Source: Sagittula sp. P11 (GTDB lineage: Bacteria > Pseudomonadota > Alphaproteobacteria > Rhodobacterales > Rhodobacteraceae). Taken from it: a stretch of DNA of 64,000 bases. The stretch covers positions 4,408,501 to 4,472,500 of the forward strand of contig NZ_CP021913.1 in the NCBI RefSeq assembly GCF_002814095.1, given 5' to 3'. Under the pieces are notes generated by a model that made no database searches, was not told the DNA's origin, and worked only from the letters and a program-made list of their open reading frames with translations. Below, in pieces: positions 15,260-22,523 of the stretch. Both the position numbers and the translations under genes were made by a program. Every line of letters begins with the position of its first letter. The first letter of the stretch is position 1.

Positions 15260-15960
15260 ACCTGATCCACATGCCGGATGGCCGGGTCGTCAACGAAACC
15301 GGGCAAGACCCCGCCGTGCCAAAAGTGACGGGATTTGTCAGATACTGGATCGGGGCAGACCTTGGGCAGAGCAACGACTACTCGGCCGTCTGCGTGATCA
15401 AGGACCAACAACTGCCTATCCACGACGGGACGCGGGTCGTCCTCGGCGCACGGAAACGGACGGTGGTCTACGCGGACAAGTTTCGCGGGGTGTCCTACGT
15501 AGATGTGGTCGATCACCTGATCCGCCTGCGCAACGCCGCGCCGTTCGGCGGCAAGTCGGAACTCGTGATCGACGGCACCAGCATTGGCCGGGTCGTTTCG
15601 GACATGCTCTTTGACCAATCCGTCCCTCACATGGCGATCCAGATGACACGCGGGCAGGAATGGCGGCGCTCCGGGCGGTATGTCAACGCGAGCAAGACCC
15701 TGATGATCGAGAACCTTGCCGTCCTGTTCGCGGCGGGGGAATTGACCTTCGCGCATGACCTGCCGCTTCGTTCAGAGATCGAAGAAGACCTTGGATCGTT
15801 CACGACGCAGACGACTGCCGCTGGCAACCAGATCATCACCCAGTCGCGGAATGCGTCCGGTCACGGCGACCTTGGTATCGGCTTGATCGTCGCGGCGTTC
15901 GGTTCGCAATACCTCGCCCCGCAGAGCATCAAGGTCAGCCGCCTGACGGGAATGTACTAG
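15244..15960 (+). CDS. Large terminase, RNase H-like nuclease domain
   Basis: A 238-residue protein equivalent to the C-terminal nuclease of TerL. Acidic metal ligands are visible: Asp39 in IGADLGQSNDYSAV, Asp110 in ELVIDGTSIG and an Asp in SGHGDLGIGL. It begins with its own ATG (15244) overlapping the ATPase gene, and keeps an intact reading frame to 15960 with normal codon use, so purifying selection on two pieces is plausible. No start-site Shine-Dalgarno stronger than GGAGGGCG at 15231-15238 is needed. Ends the recognisable packaging module. Confidence 0.88.
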   Translation: MPKDLNLIHMPDGRVVNETGQDPAVPKVTGFVRYWIGADLGQSNDYSAVCVIKDQQLPIHDGTRVVLGARKRTVVYADKFRGVSYVDVVDHLIRLRNAAPFGGKSELVIDGTSIGRVVSDMLFDQSVPHMAIQMTRGQEWRRSGRYVNASKTLMIENLAVLFAAGELTFAHDLPLRSEIEEDLGSFTTQTTAAGNQIITQSRNASGHGDLGIGLIVAAFGSQYLAPQSIKVSRLTGMY

Positions 15961-15991
15961 CGCCATCGTCACCTCGTGCTATGGTTGCGGC

Positions 15992-16372
15992 ATGGCACGA
16001 GATTCCAACAGAGGGCGCGACTTACCGCGCGGACCGCAGCACGTCCCGATGAAACAGCCCAAAGACCCGGTGGTTCAGGCGGACATTGAGCGCATGAACA
16101 AGATCGGGAAGGTCAAGAAGGCCTTGGCGAAGATGGAGAAGCGGCGCGGTTTCGACGACTTGCTCGCATCGCCGCGTTTGTCCAACCCAAAGGTCGAGGC
16201 GAAAGAGCGGGAAGACATCCTGCTCGCCCTGAAATACGGCGTGCCCGTCCATCCGAAATTGCTGGCCGAGTTCAACCTTGAGGCAGAACCGAACCCCAAG
16301 GCCCCTGACATTGACGAGGGACGGGCACCCTTTGGCAAGGATGACGACGACGGGGATGGAATCCCGGTTTAA
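15992..16372 (+). CDS. Unrecognised basic protein after the terminase genes (126 residues)
   Basis: Lysine- and arginine-rich N-terminal half (VKKALAKMEKRRGFDDLLASP) and an acidic end (GKDDDDGDGIPV). No domain recognised. It lies where a portal or head gene would normally start, 31 bases after the nuclease gene, but at 126 residues it is too small for a portal. Possibly a packaging accessory or a remnant. The stretch after it (16373-16545) shows no convincing complete gene and ends at a sharp drop in GC. Confidence 0.6.
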   Translation: MARDSNRGRDLPRGPQHVPMKQPKDPVVQADIERMNKIGKVKKALAKMEKRRGFDDLLASPRLSNPKVEAKEREDILLALKYGVPVHPKLLAEFNLEAEPNPKAPDIDEGRAPFGKDDDDGDGIPV

Positions 16373-16545
16373 CCCGCGCTCTCGTCGCGCTCGTGCCCGT
16401 CGCGCCTGCCGTTGCCCGACGAGTTCGACGAGACACGCCCAGCGCCCCCCGAAAAATCGCGCGCTGATGGGCGTCTCCATGTTTTGGGCATCGTTGCGCC
16501 CGCGCACGCGAACCCCGCCTTAGACGCGCGCTGCTGGGCGGTAGG

Positions 16546-17589
16546 TCAATCGTTTGCTTTCTTGGGGCTTTTTCGCTTCCGCCACCAAGTGATCACTCCG
16601 TTGCTTGGCAGGAAGGGGAAGTCAAAATTTAGGGTGTCGTGATGCTGACCTTCGGAAATGCTCATACACTCCTTCGCCCTCGGGTGTATGCAGCGATACC
16701 CCACCTCAAACTCGTTCTTGTCGTATTCCACATCAATGACCATGTTTTCCGCGAAGTTGGTATTGGTGAATACCTCGTTGTCATTCTCAAATTTTGGACT
16801 AGCCCATTCCACTTGTAGGCGGACTTTGTCGCCGAACTCCAGTTGAATTGGATCGTTCAAATTCACACCATCCAAATCAGCCGTAAATTTCTCATTTGAC
16901 TCCGCTTCTTTTTGATTGCTAGAGCGTTGCCAGCTTAAGACCTTTTCTGACGCGCGACTTCCGGCACGTGTTACGGAAAGCGTCAAAGATAGCAGGCCCC
17001 AGATTTCATTTGGGTGGCGTTCCTCTGCTTCCACAATCTGATTGTGGTAACTCTGGAACGGTGGGTAATAGTCGTAGGGTTCTCGATGAACGTTTTCATA
17101 GGTCGCGTCGAGCGATTGTACTAACTTGGCGTATGGGTCTAGGAAATGAATACGGTATTTTACACGTTGATCTCTCTTCAAGAGCTTTGACGCTAATATA
17201 TACTTGTTGAGTTCGTCGGATATGTCATTCGGCAAATCGACTTCTAGTACGGTTGAAAGGTAGAGTTTCGAAGTTACCCGCCTTTCAGCAAGACGACGTT
17301 CTGTTTCTAATCTTCTCTGTTCTGCTCTAATCTCCCTGCGCATTTCCTGCTTCTCATCTCTGTCCACAGTAATGATGATCACGTGTGCGATGAAGAATGC
17401 GAAGCCTAGTTCAGTAATTCCAGCCACGACTAGTTTCTGGAATAGTGTCGGACTGTATATCGTTAGTGCAAAAAAGACCCCTATTGATATAAGTATTACA
17501 CCTACCCAGAGCGGCCAGTTCTTGAATCTGAACGAGAAATTACGCTGGGCGCCAAGTAAAAGCTTTTCATAATCGGATTGGCCTGCCAT
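16546..17589 (-). CDS. Two-TM membrane protein with coiled coil and C-terminal beta domain; possible defence cargo
   Basis: Function unrecognised. After a short cytoplasmic start, two TM helices occupy about residues 28-45 and 51-75 (WVGVILISIGVFFAL and GITELGFAFFIAHVIIITV), followed by a charged coiled coil (EKQEMRREIRAEQRRLETERRL) and a soluble region of about 220 residues rich in beta strands and aromatic residues. GC is visibly lower (about 45% in lines counted by eye) than its neighbours, so it was acquired separately. It has a good AGGAGTGAT ribosome-binding site. It sits on the minus strand between the packaging module and the restriction-modification pair, the usual place for satellite cargo. 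Membrane-anchored effectors of abortive-infection systems share such a plan, but that is inference. Confidence 0.75.
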   Translation of the reverse strand: MAGQSDYEKLLLGAQRNFSFRFKNWPLWVGVILISIGVFFALTIYSPTLFQKLVVAGITELGFAFFIAHVIIITVDRDEKQEMRREIRAEQRRLETERRLAERRVTSKLYLSTVLEVDLPNDISDELNKYILASKLLKRDQRVKYRIHFLDPYAKLVQSLDATYENVHREPYDYYPPFQSYHNQIVEAEERHPNEIWGLLSLTLSVTRAGSRASEKVLSWQRSSNQKEAESNEKFTADLDGVNLNDPIQLEFGDKVRLQVEWASPKFENDNEVFTNTNFAENMVIDVEYDKNEFEVGYRCIHPRAKECMSISEGQHHDTLNFDFPFLPSNGVITWWRKRKSPKKAND

Positions 17590-17714
17590 AAATCACTCCT
17601 GAATGCTTAGTTGCAGGATGGGGTGTTCCTGAATCCCGGGCAACAAAAAAGTTGCTTTGGAGCGTACTAATCGCTTTGGCATGGCATCGAACGTTCAACC
17701 ATTGAGTCTTCCGC

Positions 17715-18155
17715 TCATTTGCAAGCCGCCACGAGGGCATCCGCGCGGGTGGTGTCCGCGTCATGCGCCGGGATGCGCTTCACGCCCTTGGGCAACAGGA
17801 GGTAGTATTTGCCGCCTTTGCGCTCGACGCCCAGCCCAAGCGCGCCCATGTCGGTCCGCAGCGCGCTGGACACAGTGTCCTTGTTCCAGCCGAGCGTTGC
17901 CATCAGTTCTTCGATGGTCGCGCCCTTTGCCAGCGCCTTGGCCATCAAGTGCCGTTTGCTGCCTGCCTTCGTGGCTTTCATGTCTTCCGGCTTGCCGGGT
18001 TCGAGCATCACGCGGTCGGGCAGTTCGCGCGGCTTCCGGGCCTCAATCATGGCGACGAGGTCGGCCTTGGCCATCTTCTTTAGCGCGGAAGCGGTCAGCG
18101 GCTTTGCCAGCATGTCGTTGAGGGCGGGCTTGGTCAGGGTGTTGAAGTCGGTCAT
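17715..18155 (-). CDS. DUF3489-like winged-helix protein
   Basis: A 146-residue protein. Its C-terminal half has KRHLMAKALAKGATIEELMATLGW followed by SSALRTDMGALGLGV, cited in parts: the pattern KGATIxELxxxxGWxxxTVxxxL of DUF3489-type winged helices found in phages and islands. The N-terminal part (LTKPALNDMLAKPLTASALKKMAKADLVAMIEA) resembles a short SAP-like motif. The start at 18155 has GGAG upstream; a longer frame to 18272 is less likely. A perfect palindrome (ATAACTGAGTTAT) stands 41 bases upstream, so it may be autoregulated. Likely DNA-binding. Confidence 0.65.
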   Translation of the reverse strand: MTDFNTLTKPALNDMLAKPLTASALKKMAKADLVAMIEARKPRELPDRVMLEPGKPEDMKATKAGSKRHLMAKALAKGATIEELMATLGWNKDTVSSALRTDMGALGLGVERKGGKYYLLLPKGVKRIPAHDADTTRADALVAACK

Positions 18156-18191
18156 GTCTGTCGCTCCGTTGATGTGTTCCTGAAACGTTCC

Positions 18192-18208
18192 GGGTATAAC
18201 TGAGTTAT
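18192..18208. promoter_or_regulatory. Candidate operator (ATAACTgAGTTAT palindrome), copy 2
   Basis: A 13-bp perfect palindrome preceded by GGGT, 41 bases upstream of the DUF3489-like gene and in the divergent spacer toward the restriction endonuclease (start 18399). A near copy is at 11322-11338. Nothing else was seen in the 243-base spacer. Confidence 0.45.
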
Positions 18209-18398
18209 CGGACCTGTCTCCGGCGCGGCTCAACCTAAGATTGAGTTGATTGCTGTTGTTTGTTTGAGACACCGGGCAATGCCACCACGAACCGTCTCAG
18301 GTCGGCTGCGATTTGATTTCCTGATTTCTGCACTTCCGCACTCGCCGGGAGTTACCTTTTCGGGTATTTCGGAACTTGCAACTGCACGGAAAGATTGA

Positions 18399-19562
18399 AT
18401 GAAGCGATTTCTGTTACAGGCGGTAAACGATGAAGACCACCTCGCACCGGCCCGCGAGGTGTTTGGTCTTGACGGATTGCAAGCCGCGACAATTAGCACC
18501 GCGTTTATGACCGCCTCGGGCCTGTCGTTATTGCAGGGCGTGTTGGAGCCAATTGCCGACCGTACTCGATTGTTCGTCGGCATTCGTAACGGAGTCACGA
18601 CGGTTCAGTCTATCCAAAAGGCGCTGGAAATCGGCTGTGAGACCTACATGGTCGATACCGGTAGCCGACAGCGCATCTTCCACCCGAAGATGTACTACGC
18701 CCGCTCAGCTGCGCGCGCGAAATTGCTGCTTGGCAGCGCCAATCTGACAATGGGCGGAATGCGGACCAATATCGAGGCGAGCGTTATGCAGGAACTGGAC
18801 CCTGCGACAGACGCTGCGTTTCTGGCCGATCTCGAAGGCAAATTCGACGCGATGATCGCTGACTACCCAGAACATGTTATTCAGGCCGTGGGTATTGATC
18901 AACTCGCAGACCTGCAACGCTCTGGCAGGCTCCTAGACGAGAGGAAAGTCCGGCAGCCTAAGGCAGTGGGTAAGTCTGGCAACCCTGAACTCGATGCCGT
19001 TCCCAAGATGCTCCTGCGGACAACGCCAATCGCGTCACAGGCTCCGCAAGCGCCGCCAATCGAAATACAGCAGCCGCAACCAGAGCAGGCTGAGAACGGT
19101 GCGGTCCCTCCGGATGTGGCTGATGGTGACCTTGTCCTTGTTTGGGTCAGTAAGCCTCTAAAGCGTGCCCACATCAGTCTTCCGAATAAGCTAGGTACCA
19201 ATCCCAAGGGCTCCATGAGCCTGACTGTTGGGGAAATGGAAAACATCGACCAACGCCATTATTTCCGCGATGAAGCTTTCGAGGCTCTCGATTGGGCTCC
19301 GGACGAAAAACTCGCTCACAAGGAGCGTGCGACAGGCTCTTTCAAGGTTTTGGTCAAGGGCATCAATTACGGTTCGCACACACTCCGACTGTCGCACGAC
19401 ACAAGAACCGATACGCCAGCTTACGAACAGAATAACTACATGACCAGTTTGCACTGGGGAGAAACGGCACAGTTCGTCGCCAAAGAAGAGTTATTAGGTA
19501 GTACGTTGAGGATTTTTCGCGAGAGCGATAACCCGACGCGTTTCACACTGGAAATTGACTAA
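18399..19562 (+). CDS. Type II restriction endonuclease, NgoFVII-like PLD family
   Basis: A 387-residue restriction enzyme. The N-terminal half is a phospholipase-D-fold nuclease with one HKD-type site: His95 and Lys97 in FHPKMYY, and Gly112-Ser113-x-Asn115 in LLLGSANLTMGG, so two chains should pair to make the active site, as in BfiI. A Gln/Pro-rich linker (PQAPPIEIQQPQPEQ) joins it to a C-terminal region that fits the B3-like DNA-binding domain of NgoFVII. The cognate methyltransferase is convergent, their last 4 bases overlapping. It would cut unmodified phage DNA in a metal-independent way (family knowledge). Recognition site cannot be read. Confidence 0.85.
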   Translation: MKRFLLQAVNDEDHLAPAREVFGLDGLQAATISTAFMTASGLSLLQGVLEPIADRTRLFVGIRNGVTTVQSIQKALEIGCETYMVDTGSRQRIFHPKMYYARSAARAKLLLGSANLTMGGMRTNIEASVMQELDPATDAAFLADLEGKFDAMIADYPEHVIQAVGIDQLADLQRSGRLLDERKVRQPKAVGKSGNPELDAVPKMLLRTTPIASQAPQAPPIEIQQPQPEQAENGAVPPDVADGDLVLVWVSKPLKRAHISLPNKLGTNPKGSMSLTVGEMENIDQRHYFRDEAFEALDWAPDEKLAHKERATGSFKVLVKGINYGSHTLRLSHDTRTDTPAYEQNNYMTSLHWGETAQFVAKEELLGSTLRIFRESDNPTRFTLEID

Positions 19563-21148
19563 GTGGGCAGGCGGTGTCGCCTGTCGCGCAAGGTTGCCCA
19601 TGCACCAAGCAAGTCCATCTGTTCCGATTTCGTCAACGCGCCGAGCACAGCCTCTGACTGCACCTCAAGCGTGTCGGCAACCGAGTCCTCACGAACCATG
19701 CGGTCCAGCCGCTCAACGTCAGGCACAATCACTTCCGGGGCAGGCAATAGCAACTTCTCGATCTCACTGGGCACGAGTTCGAGCACCCCGCCACCATAGT
19801 GACGCCCTTCGAGTTCGGCGCTGAGGGCGGTCAACGCGTTGTAGAAGCCGTAGACCAACGCATCGGCCGTGCCACGTAGCGCCCGAATGCGATACGCGGT
19901 GTCAGTCGTGTAGGCGCCCGCACGGTTCAGGATCAGACGGGGTGTGTCGTGGCTCCGCTTGAGCATTCCGACCTCGGTCGCGTGAACTGATGGGACTGTG
20001 TACCAAGGGCTTCGGATTCGGCACTTGTATCGCTTGTGCAGGTCTTCACTTTCGCCAGAGGCGATATAGGCGCGGCCTTTCGCGCTCTCTTCGACGGACC
20101 GATCCAGCCAAAGGAAATTGGTCGGCTTGCCAGTGGCGGCGTTGCGCGCGTGCTGCGCGTCGTCGTAAATCACGCCCGGACAGTGATCACTCCGTCCGAA
20201 CATGGGGTGTGCCCACTTTTCCAAGCCGTTCTGTTTGACGACCTCATCCGTAACGAGGAAGAACTTGTTGGCCCCTGTGACGATGCCCACGTCCACCTTC
20301 GCGGCATCAGAAAAGCGGCAGAACCGAGAGTCGGCTTCCACGGCGTCCAGAATGGCGAGTGTTGCTGCGGGAACCAGCGCGCGTGTCCACTTACCTTGAA
20401 CAGTCTTCCCGTTGATCGCCTGCGGCCTGTTGAACACCGCCTCCGGGTCTTCGTTGAGGAAGCCACGGCCAGAAACGCGATGAATGCCGAGACCTTCACC
20501 GTGGACCTTCGGCGTCGCCTTCTTCTCGGCCATAAGCAGCACGGCACCTTGTAAGGTGCCCTCGAACCAAATCTCCTGCGGGTCCACGATCACGATGCGG
20601 CGGCATTGTTGCCCGAGGAAGGTCCGCAGCGACTGCGCGTGCATGACGTGGACAATCTCGGCTGGGACAACCATCGCCAGCCGCCCACCGGGTCGGAGCA
20701 ACTCCATCGACGCAAGGATGAACGGCACCCAAGCGTTGGTATGCTTGGTGAATTTGCAGCCGAGGCGATCAAACACGCGCTCGGCATTGGCTTGGAAGTC
20801 GGCAGGGAGATACTGGTATCGGATGAAAGGGGGGTTTCCGATCACCGCATCAAACTGTCCGGGTTGTGCCTTCAAGGCCCAGCTAAGGAAGTCTTGGATT
20901 TGAACGGTACAGCTGGGCAGACCGCGAGCAGCCGCCTTGGCCGCTTCCTCTGGCGCAAGTTCAAACGCAGTAACGGCGGCTTCTGTGCCCTGCAAACTCG
21001 GGAAGAACGCTCCATCACCGCAGCTAGGCTCTAGCACGCGGGTGCCAGTCGTCGGTGCAACCCAGCGGGTTAGGAATTGGGCGAGGTCGTCAGGCGTGTA
21101 GTAGCCACCGCGCAGCTTCTGTTCTGATTCTAACGCGATGAAGTTCAT
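19559..21148 (-). CDS. N6-adenine DNA methyltransferase (partner of the restriction enzyme)
   Basis: A 529-residue gamma-class (TaqI/Eco57I-like) adenine methyltransferase. Motif I is LEPSCGDGAFF (residues 39-49), binding AdoMet; motif IV is GNPPF at 104-108, catalytic; motif X-like YYTPDDLAQFL precedes motif I, giving the X-I-IV order. The C-terminal 250 residues form the target-recognition region. Start at 21148 with AGGGACAGG upstream. It is tail to tail with the PLD nuclease, the arrangement expected for a type II restriction-modification pair. It would protect the host and the island from its nuclease. Confidence 0.9.
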   Translation of the reverse strand: MNFIALESEQKLRGGYYTPDDLAQFLTRWVAPTTGTRVLEPSCGDGAFFPSLQGTEAAVTAFELAPEEAAKAAARGLPSCTVQIQDFLSWALKAQPGQFDAVIGNPPFIRYQYLPADFQANAERVFDRLGCKFTKHTNAWVPFILASMELLRPGGRLAMVVPAEIVHVMHAQSLRTFLGQQCRRIVIVDPQEIWFEGTLQGAVLLMAEKKATPKVHGEGLGIHRVSGRGFLNEDPEAVFNRPQAINGKTVQGKWTRALVPAATLAILDAVEADSRFCRFSDAAKVDVGIVTGANKFFLVTDEVVKQNGLEKWAHPMFGRSDHCPGVIYDDAQHARNAATGKPTNFLWLDRSVEESAKGRAYIASGESEDLHKRYKCRIRSPWYTVPSVHATEVGMLKRSHDTPRLILNRAGAYTTDTAYRIRALRGTADALVYGFYNALTALSAELEGRHYGGGVLELVPSEIEKLLLPAPEVIVPDVERLDRMVREDSVADTLEVQSEAVLGALTKSEQMDLLGAWATLRDRRHRLPT

Positions 21149-21327
21149 GGTGCCTGTCCCTGCCGCTTTGTTCTTATTGCGTTCCCACGATTACCGAATG
21201 GTGAACTGCCCACTTTTTATCGCAAAGCAATGCATTTCGCCAACCATATTTGGTGGCAGGGCATTGATGCGATACCGAATGTCGTCTGTCTTCTACACTG
21301 TGCGGGAAGCGTCGAAAAGCGCGCCCG

Positions 21328-21346
21328 CGTTGCAAAATCGTTGCAA
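21328..21346. promoter_or_regulatory. Putative integrase arm-type sites, right end
   Basis: Two direct CGTTGCAA octamers at 21328-21335 and 21339-21346, 59 bases from the right attachment core, mirroring the pair at 7928 and 7938. Both ends read GCGTTGCAAAA then CGTTGCAAAAAC, a strong match for element ends. Confidence 0.5.
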
Positions 21347-21351
21347 AAACC

Positions 21352-21387
21352 AAAAATGGCGATCCCGGAGGATCGCCATTTTTTCTT
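21352..21387. terminator. Bidirectional intrinsic terminator at the island's right end
   Basis: AATGGCGATCC and GGATCGCCATT pair around a CGGA loop with A- and T-runs on both sides, so it can stop transcription in both directions. On the minus strand it lies just after tRNA-Asn and would terminate the tRNA transcript before the island. Confidence 0.85.
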
Positions 21388-21404
21388 CACAACCAAGTGG
21401 TTGA

Positions 21405-21454
21405 TTGGCTCCGGCGGTAGGGATCGAACCTACGACCAATTGATTAACAGTCAA
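21405..21454 (+). repeat. attR: tRNA-Asn core (50-bp direct repeat)
   Basis: Identical to 7752-7801 and lying within the complete tRNA-Asn gene (3' end to anticodon loop). Excision between the two copies would restore an intact tRNA gene on the chromosome and give a circle of about 13.65 kb. Confidence 0.95.
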
Positions 21455-21480
21455 CTGCTCTACCGCTGAGCTACGCCGGA
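21406..21480 (-). tRNA. tRNA-Asn (anticodon GUU), CCA encoded
   Basis: A 75-base cloverleaf on the minus strand: acceptor TCCGGCG/CGCCGGA, D arm GCTCAGCGGTAGAGC, anticodon arm GTTGA-CTGTTAA-TCAAT with GTT, T arm GTAGGTTCGATCCCTAC, discriminator G and CCA in the DNA. It is the integration target of the island, which supplies an identical 3' half. Confidence 0.98.
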
Positions 21481-21561
21481 ACACGTGGGCCGTATAGCAA
21501 TGGCGATTCAGGTCGTCCAGAGGGTTTCGCCACTTTTTTCGGAAAACATGCCAACCGATTG

Positions 21562-22479
21562 TCAGAGCCGGGAAAACCTGGCTTCGGCCCGCAGTTCTCC
21601 GACCGGTCTCACGGCGCTTCTTTCAACGAGATCAATGAGATGCGCCAGGACGTTGCGGGTTGCCGCGGGCAGAAGCGTCGGGGGGGTGTCGACGTAGATC
21701 CGGGACGCGAGTTCTGTCGCGGTGGCGGGGCCTTCGGAGAGCGCAGCGAGGATGGAGGTTTCCCGGCCTTCGCGATGCGACAGCAGGTCAGCGATGCGTG
21801 CGGCAGGTTGTGACACCGCGTCTCCGTGCCCGGGCAGGAAGCGTGACCATGCCCGTCCGGCCAGCCGGCGGAGCGAGGTCATGAAGGCCGTCAGGTCGCC
21901 GTCGGGCGGCGAGACCAGCGAGGTGGCCCAGCCCATCACGAGGTCCCCGGAAAACAGCGTGCCATCCAGTGCGAAGGACAGGTGATTGGCCATGTGACCC
22001 GGGGTGTGCAGCGCCTCCAGCGTCCAGCCGTCGCCGGTCACGGTGTCTCCGTCGGCGAGGCGGTGGTCCGGCGCAAATGCCGTGTCCACGCCTTCGCCGC
22101 CGCCGACAAGGCCGTCCTCCGCCAGGCGGGTCATCACCGCGCTGCGGCCCGCTTTTGCGTCGCCGAAAGCGAACACCGGCGCACCCGTCACGTCGGAAAG
22201 CCTGCGCGCCAGCGGCGAGTGGTCGAGATGGGCGTGCGTCACGAGGATATGGCTGATGTGCTGATCCGGGCCGACCGAAGCCAAAAGCGCGTCAAGATGC
22301 GCGTCCATATCCGGCCCCGGGTCGATCACCGCCAGCCCGCGCGTGCCCACGAGATAGCTGTTGGTGCCCCGAAACGTCATCGGCGACGGATTCGGCGCCA
22401 CCACCCGGCGTACGCCCGGCAGCAATTCATCCGGCTTTCCGGGAACCGGCTGGAAGTCCGGCTGTGGGTCCTGCATCAT
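21562..22479 (-). CDS. MBL-fold metallo-hydrolase (LACTB2-like)
   Basis: A 305-residue metallo-beta-lactamase-fold hydrolase. The zinc motif THAHLDHSPL, the downstream HTPGHMANHLSF histidine, the SGDLVMGW aspartate and the late PGHGD all bind metal in this fold; a winged-helix tail follows (SILAALSEGPATATELASRIY), as in LACTB2 relatives that cleave RNA or thioesters. The start at 22479 has GGAGAGG upstream; longer readings run into the divergent promoter of the sensor kinase. Located just outside the island, so ordinary chromosome. Natural substrate unknown. Confidence 0.85.
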   Translation of the reverse strand: MMQDPQPDFQPVPGKPDELLPGVRRVVAPNPSPMTFRGTNSYLVGTRGLAVIDPGPDMDAHLDALLASVGPDQHISHILVTHAHLDHSPLARRLSDVTGAPVFAFGDAKAGRSAVMTRLAEDGLVGGGEGVDTAFAPDHRLADGDTVTGDGWTLEALHTPGHMANHLSFALDGTLFSGDLVMGWATSLVSPPDGDLTAFMTSLRRLAGRAWSRFLPGHGDAVSQPAARIADLLSHREGRETSILAALSEGPATATELASRIYVDTPPTLLPAATRNVLAHLIDLVERSAVRPVGELRAEARFSRL

Positions 22480-22523
22480 GCCTCTCCAACGACGCCGCAC
22501 ATGCGGCTTGTCCGGAGGGCAGA

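Larger units (their letters stand above)
7752..21454. mobile_element. Integrated phage-satellite-like island in tRNA-Asn with restriction-modification cargo
   Basis: The island is bounded by two identical 50-bp copies (7752-7801 and 21405-21454) of the 3' half of tRNA-Asn(GUU); the complete tRNA gene remains at the right end. Inside are a tyrosine recombinase next to the left copy, an excisionase-like HTH gene, a small-terminase-like gene, a large terminase in two pieces, a PLD-type restriction endonuclease with its methyltransferase, a low-GC membrane protein and several unknown short genes. No capsid, portal, protease, tail or lysis gene was recognised. Size (about 13.65 kb) and content fit a phage satellite or a reduced prophage. 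Flanks are ordinary chromosome. A mid-island junction at about 11.6 kb suggests a composite origin. Confidence 0.9.

Noticed and set aside
16412-16642. Start of a further phage gene after the 126-residue protein
   Set aside because: Only a TTG start, no ribosome-binding site, and it runs into the low-GC gene on the other strand; may be a truncated remnant but cannot be supported.
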